Assembly: GCF_009759665.1 (NCBI RefSeq)
Contig: NZ_WQNE01000011.1
Span: 62,001-126,000 of the forward strand
Length of the DNA: 64,000 nt
Reading direction: 5' to 3'
From: Bradyrhizobium cajani
Lineage (GTDB): Bacteria > Pseudomonadota > Alphaproteobacteria > Rhizobiales > Xanthobacteraceae
A program made the translations under genes and the position numbers. Positions 61,335-64,000 of this stretch are shown here, one piece after another (the first letter of the stretch is position 1; every line of letters starts with the position of its first letter). A model generated the notes under the pieces. It did no database searches. It had not been told where the DNA came from and saw only the letters and a list, made by a program, of their open reading frames with translations.

Positions 61335-62092
61335 TGCTGGAATATCTGACTTATGCGGCGCTTGCGCTGCTTGTCATCATGTTTCTATCCCAGGCTATTC
61401 GCATCCTGCGCGAATACGAGCGTGGCGTCATCTTCACGCTCGGCCGCTTTACCGGTGTGAAGGGTCCGGGCCTCATCATCCTCGTTCCGATCGTGCAGCA
61501 GCTCGTCAAGGTCGATCTGCGGGTGATGGTGCAGGTCGTGCCGCCGCAGGACGTGATTTCGCGGGACAACGTGTCCGTCAAGGTCAACGCGGTTCTGTAC
61601 TTCCGCATCGTCGACCCCGAGCGGGCCATCATCAAGGTCGGCGACTACATGGCGGCCACGAGCCAGCTCGCCCAGACCACGTTGCGTTCGGTGCTCGGCA
61701 AGCACGAGCTCGATGAGATGCTTGCCGAGCGCGACAGGTTGAACGCCGACATCCAGGAGATCCTCGACAAGCAGACTGACGTCTGGGGCATCAAGGTCAC
61801 CGGGATAGAGATCAAGGACGTCGATATCAACGAAACCATGGTTCGCGCGATTGCCAAACAGGCCGAGGCGGAGCGCTTGCGGCGGGCCAAGGTGATCAAT
61901 GCGATGGGCGAGCAGCAGGCCGCCGAGAAGCTCGTCGAAGCCGGCCGGATTCTCGCGCAGGAGCCTCAGGCGATGCAGCTGCGTTATTTCGCGGCTCTGC
62001 ACGACATTGCGGGCGAACGGTCGTCGACCGTCGTCTTTCCGCTGCCGACGGGCTTGCTCGACCATTTCATGCCACGGCGTGACAACCCGTAA
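61331..62092 (+). CDS. Slipin (stomatin/prohibitin-family SPFH protein)
   Basis: 253 aa. One N-terminal membrane helix (about 8-25), then the SPFH domain: RILREYERGVIFTLGRFTGV, VVPPQDVISRDNVSVKVNAV, LRSVLGKHELDEMLAERDRL and WGIKVTGIEIKDVDINETMV. A helical C-terminal part ends in a PLPTGLLDHF motif. It forms oligomers at the inner membrane and partners NfeD proteases; here the two reading frames overlap. ATGATG gives two possible starts. Confidence 0.93.
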   Translation: MMLEYLTYAALALLVIMFLSQAIRILREYERGVIFTLGRFTGVKGPGLIILVPIVQQLVKVDLRVMVQVVPPQDVISRDNVSVKVNAVLYFRIVDPERAIIKVGDYMAATSQLAQTTLRSVLGKHELDEMLAERDRLNADIQEILDKQTDVWGIKVTGIEIKDVDINETMVRAIAKQAEAERLRRAKVINAMGEQQAAEKLVEAGRILAQEPQAMQLRYFAALHDIAGERSSTVVFPLPTGLLDHFMPRRDNP

Positions 62093-62172
62093 CCAAAAGC
62101 AGCAGGCTGACCATCTTCGGCCTCAATGGGCGTATCGAATGCCGATCCCTACTTGAACGGGAGGACCATTCG

Positions 62173-63312
62173 ATGACGAAGCCTACCGCCAGCCCAGCCA
62201 GCTGCCGCCAACGTCGAACATCCGTGCTCGCCATTCCGCTGCTGTCCTTTGCGCTCTGGTCGGGCAGTATCGGCGTCGCCGCGCAGGCCGCAGAGCCGGG
62301 GAAGGACGGGGCGACTGGCAATCTGCCCCGCATCCTCGTGCTTGCGACGGGAGGCACCATCGCTGGCCAGGCCGACCCGCGCGCGACGGGCGCGTACAAA
62401 TCCGGCCAGATCACCGGCGAACAGCTGATGCAGTCGGTGCCGGGCCTGGACAAGCTCGCGAAGCTGAACGCGGAGCAGATTTCGTCGATCGGATCCCAGG
62501 ACATGAACGACAAGGTCTGGTTTGCGCTGGCCCGCCGCATCCAGGAGGCCTTCGACAAGAACGAAGCCGATGGCGTCGTCATCACCCACGGCACCGATAC
62601 GCTCGAGGAGACCGCGTTCTTTCTCGACAATGTCGTGCGCGGGGACAAGCCGGTAGTGATCGTCGGCTCGATGCGGCCGGCGACGGCCGTGAGCGCGGAC
62701 GGCCCCGGCAATCTCTACCAGGCGGTGCAGGTAGCCGCCGATCCGCGCGCGCGCGGGCGCGGCGTCATGGCCGTGCTGAACGACAAGATCCAGGGCGCGC
62801 GCTCGGTGACCAAGACCAACACCACGAGCATCGAGACGTTCAGTTCGCCCAATGACGGGCCGGTCGGCTATGTCGACACCGCCGGTGGCATCCGCTTCAT
62901 GACCCAGGCTGCCGGCTTCAAGCGCGCGACCTATAAGCTGCCGGCAGGCGAGCAATTGCCGCGCGTCGCGATCGTCTACTCGCACGCCAACATGGACGCC
63001 ATTCCGATCGAGGACGCCATCTCCCACGGCGCAAAGGGCATCGTGCTGGCCGGCGTCGGCGACGGCAACACGTCGAAGCCGGCGCTCGATGCGCTCGAGG
63101 CGGCGGCGAAGAAGGGGATCATCGTCGTCCGCTCCACGCGGGTTCGATCCGGCTTCGTCACAAGGAACGTCGAGGTCGACGACGACAAGAACGGCTTCGT
63201 CGTGTCGGAGGACCTCAATCCGCAAAAGGCGCGCGTTCTGACCCAGTTGCTGATCGTGGGCGGGGTGACGGCGCCGGCCGAGCTGCAGAAGGCGTTCACC
63301 GCGACGTGGTGA
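62173..63312 (+). CDS. ansB: Periplasmic L-asparaginase, type II
   Basis: 379 aa. The signal peptide (around 15-40) ends with VAAQAAEPG. The family motifs are LATGGTIAGQ with T62, HGTDTLEETAFFL with T141 and D142, and GSMRPATAVSADGPGNLYQA. It deaminates asparagine (and possibly glutamine) in the periplasm. It ends near a bidirectional terminator, convergent with glnA; the pairing with glutamine synthetase is likely coincidental. The ATG at 62173 follows GGGAGGACCATTCG. Confidence 0.93.
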   Translation: MTKPTASPASCRQRRTSVLAIPLLSFALWSGSIGVAAQAAEPGKDGATGNLPRILVLATGGTIAGQADPRATGAYKSGQITGEQLMQSVPGLDKLAKLNAEQISSIGSQDMNDKVWFALARRIQEAFDKNEADGVVITHGTDTLEETAFFLDNVVRGDKPVVIVGSMRPATAVSADGPGNLYQAVQVAADPRARGRGVMAVLNDKIQGARSVTKTNTTSIETFSSPNDGPVGYVDTAGGIRFMTQAAGFKRATYKLPAGEQLPRVAIVYSHANMDAIPIEDAISHGAKGIVLAGVGDGNTSKPALDALEAAAKKGIIVVRSTRVRSGFVTRNVEVDDDKNGFVVSEDLNPQKARVLTQLLIVGGVTAPAELQKAFTATW

Positions 63313-63349
63313 TGAGCTGCGCGTAACCCACCCCACGATTCCTCAAACG

Positions 63350-63377
63350 AAAAGGCGCTCCTTTCGGAGCGCCTTTT
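63350..63377. terminator. Bidirectional rho-independent terminator between ansB and glnA
   Basis: Twelve-base-pair perfect stem AAAAGGCGCTCC / GGAGCGCCTTTT with a four-base loop. T runs are produced on both strands, so it can serve the convergent genes on either side. Confidence 0.93.
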
Positions 63378-63402
63378 GCTTGTCGCATGGAGTTCCGGCC
63401 GC

Positions 63403-64000
63403 TCAGCCCGAATAGTACATGTCGAACTCGATCGGGTGCGGGGTCATCTCGAAACGCTCGACCTCGGTCATCTTCAGCTCGATGTAGCTGTCGATGAAGT
63501 CGTCGTCGAACACGCCGCCGGCCTTGAGGAAGGCGCGGTCCTTGTCGAGGTTTTCGAGCGCCTCGCGGAGCGAACCGCACACCGTCGGGATCTGCTTCAG
63601 CTCTTCCTTCGGCAAGTCGTAGAGGTCCTTGTCCATCGCCGGACCCGGATCGATCTTGTTCTTGATGCCGTCGAGGCCGGCCATCAGCATCGCAGCGAAG
63701 CCGAGATAGGGATTGGCGAGCGGATCGGGGAAGCGCACCTCGACACGCTTGGCCTTCGGCGAAGCGGTGTAGGGGATGCGGCAGGAGGCCGAGCGGTTGC
63801 GCGCGGAGTAGGCGAGCAGCACGGGGGCCTCATAGCCCGGGACCAGACGCTTGTAGGAGTTGGTCGAGGGGTTGGTGAAGGCGTTGATCGCCTTGGCATG
63901 CTTGATGATGCCGCCGATGTAGTGCAGGCAGGTCTCCGACAGGTCGGCGTATTTGTTGCCGGCGAACACCGGCTTGCCGTCCTTCCAGATCGACTGGTGC
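63403..64000 (-). CDS. glnA: Glutamine synthetase type I, C-terminal part
   Basis: The last 198 codons plus stop; the gene runs off the right edge. GSI makes glutamine from glutamate and ammonia. Visible motifs include HQSIWKDGKPVFAG at the window edge, NPSTNSYKRLVPGYEAPVLL, RSASCRIPYTASPKAKRVEV and RFPDPLANPYLGFAAMLMAG. The adenylylation loop DKDLYDLPKEE has the tyrosine modified by GlnE, so nitrogen-dependent control by adenylylation is expected. It ends in PHPIEFDMYYSG, the standard C-terminus. Confidence 0.97.
   Translation of the reverse strand, partial: HQSIWKDGKPVFAGNKYADLSETCLHYIGGIIKHAKAINAFTNPSTNSYKRLVPGYEAPVLLAYSARNRSASCRIPYTASPKAKRVEVRFPDPLANPYLGFAAMLMAGLDGIKNKIDPGPAMDKDLYDLPKEELKQIPTVCGSLREALENLDKDRAFLKAGGVFDDDFIDSYIELKMTEVERFEMTPHPIEFDMYYSG

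Overview
The window is chromosomal DNA of an alphaproteobacterium, almost certainly Bradyrhizobium or a close relative (inference). The evidence is the high GC content, the syntenic block hemB / DUF6163 / ldtR / glyA / nrdR / ribD / ribE / ribH / nusB / thiL, GcrA- and LdtR-type regulators, a Porin_2 porin, a Bug-family solute-binding protein, and many palindromic intergenic repeats of the kind common in Bradyrhizobium. No rRNA, CRISPR array, complete insertion sequence, integrase or transposase was seen. There is one tRNA gene, tRNA-Pro(GGG).

Layout. 1-8.7 kb: housekeeping block running from the 5' end of hemB through serine hydroxymethyltransferase, NrdR, riboflavin synthesis, NusB and thiamine-phosphate kinase. 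8.8-18.2 kb: a cysteine-cluster protein, a proton-pumping pyrophosphatase, a Bug-type binding protein, BamE, a cytochrome bc1 assembly chaperone, DUF177, then plsX-fabH-ihfA-merR. 18.4-23.6 kb: an accessory strip after tRNA-Pro with visibly lower GC, a decayed DNA methyltransferase tail, a frameshifted gene, orphan small secreted or membrane proteins, and a 1.4-kb segment bracketed by a 91-bp direct repeat copied from the 3' end of the neighbouring tetR gene. That segment carries one unusual zinc-ribbon/transmembrane gene. 23.5-37.3 kb: catabolic and regulatory genes (TetR/esterase, SDR, an alpha/beta-hydrolase-fold protein lacking its triad, MarR, porin, GcrA paralogue, acetamidase/formamidase, DUF169, saccharopine-dehydrogenase-like, FAD monooxygenase/MarR).

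37.2-46.4 kb: a surface polysaccharide cluster (O-antigen ligase/polymerase, initiating phosphoglycosyltransferase, GT4 glycosyltransferase, Wzz/BY-kinase-like protein, FemAB-like acyltransferase, deacetylase-fold protein). In both the kinase-like and the deacetylase-like protein the catalytic or metal-binding residues are replaced. 46.5-54.5 kb: heme A synthase, O-acetylhomoserine sulfhydrylase, CoA-binding protein, enoyl-CoA hydratase, thioesterase, rplM-rpsI and a diguanylate cyclase. 54.5-64 kb: a small membrane protein, a monooxygenase-fold protein, an AI-2E-type permease, a class I amidotransferase, GNAT, a GlxA-type regulator divergent from a tautomerase, an NfeD-slipin pair, a periplasmic asparaginase, and the 3' part of glutamine synthetase.

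The strongest leads are the repeat-bracketed cargo gene at 22.2-23.1 kb, three proteins with lost catalytic residues, a 12-bp motif shared by two promoters flanking a marR gene, a perfect operator-like palindrome between marR and an FAD monooxygenase, an orphan terminator with an upstream hairpin that may end a small RNA, and several nested palindromic repeats. All family names rest on recognising conserved motifs by eye; no database search was run.
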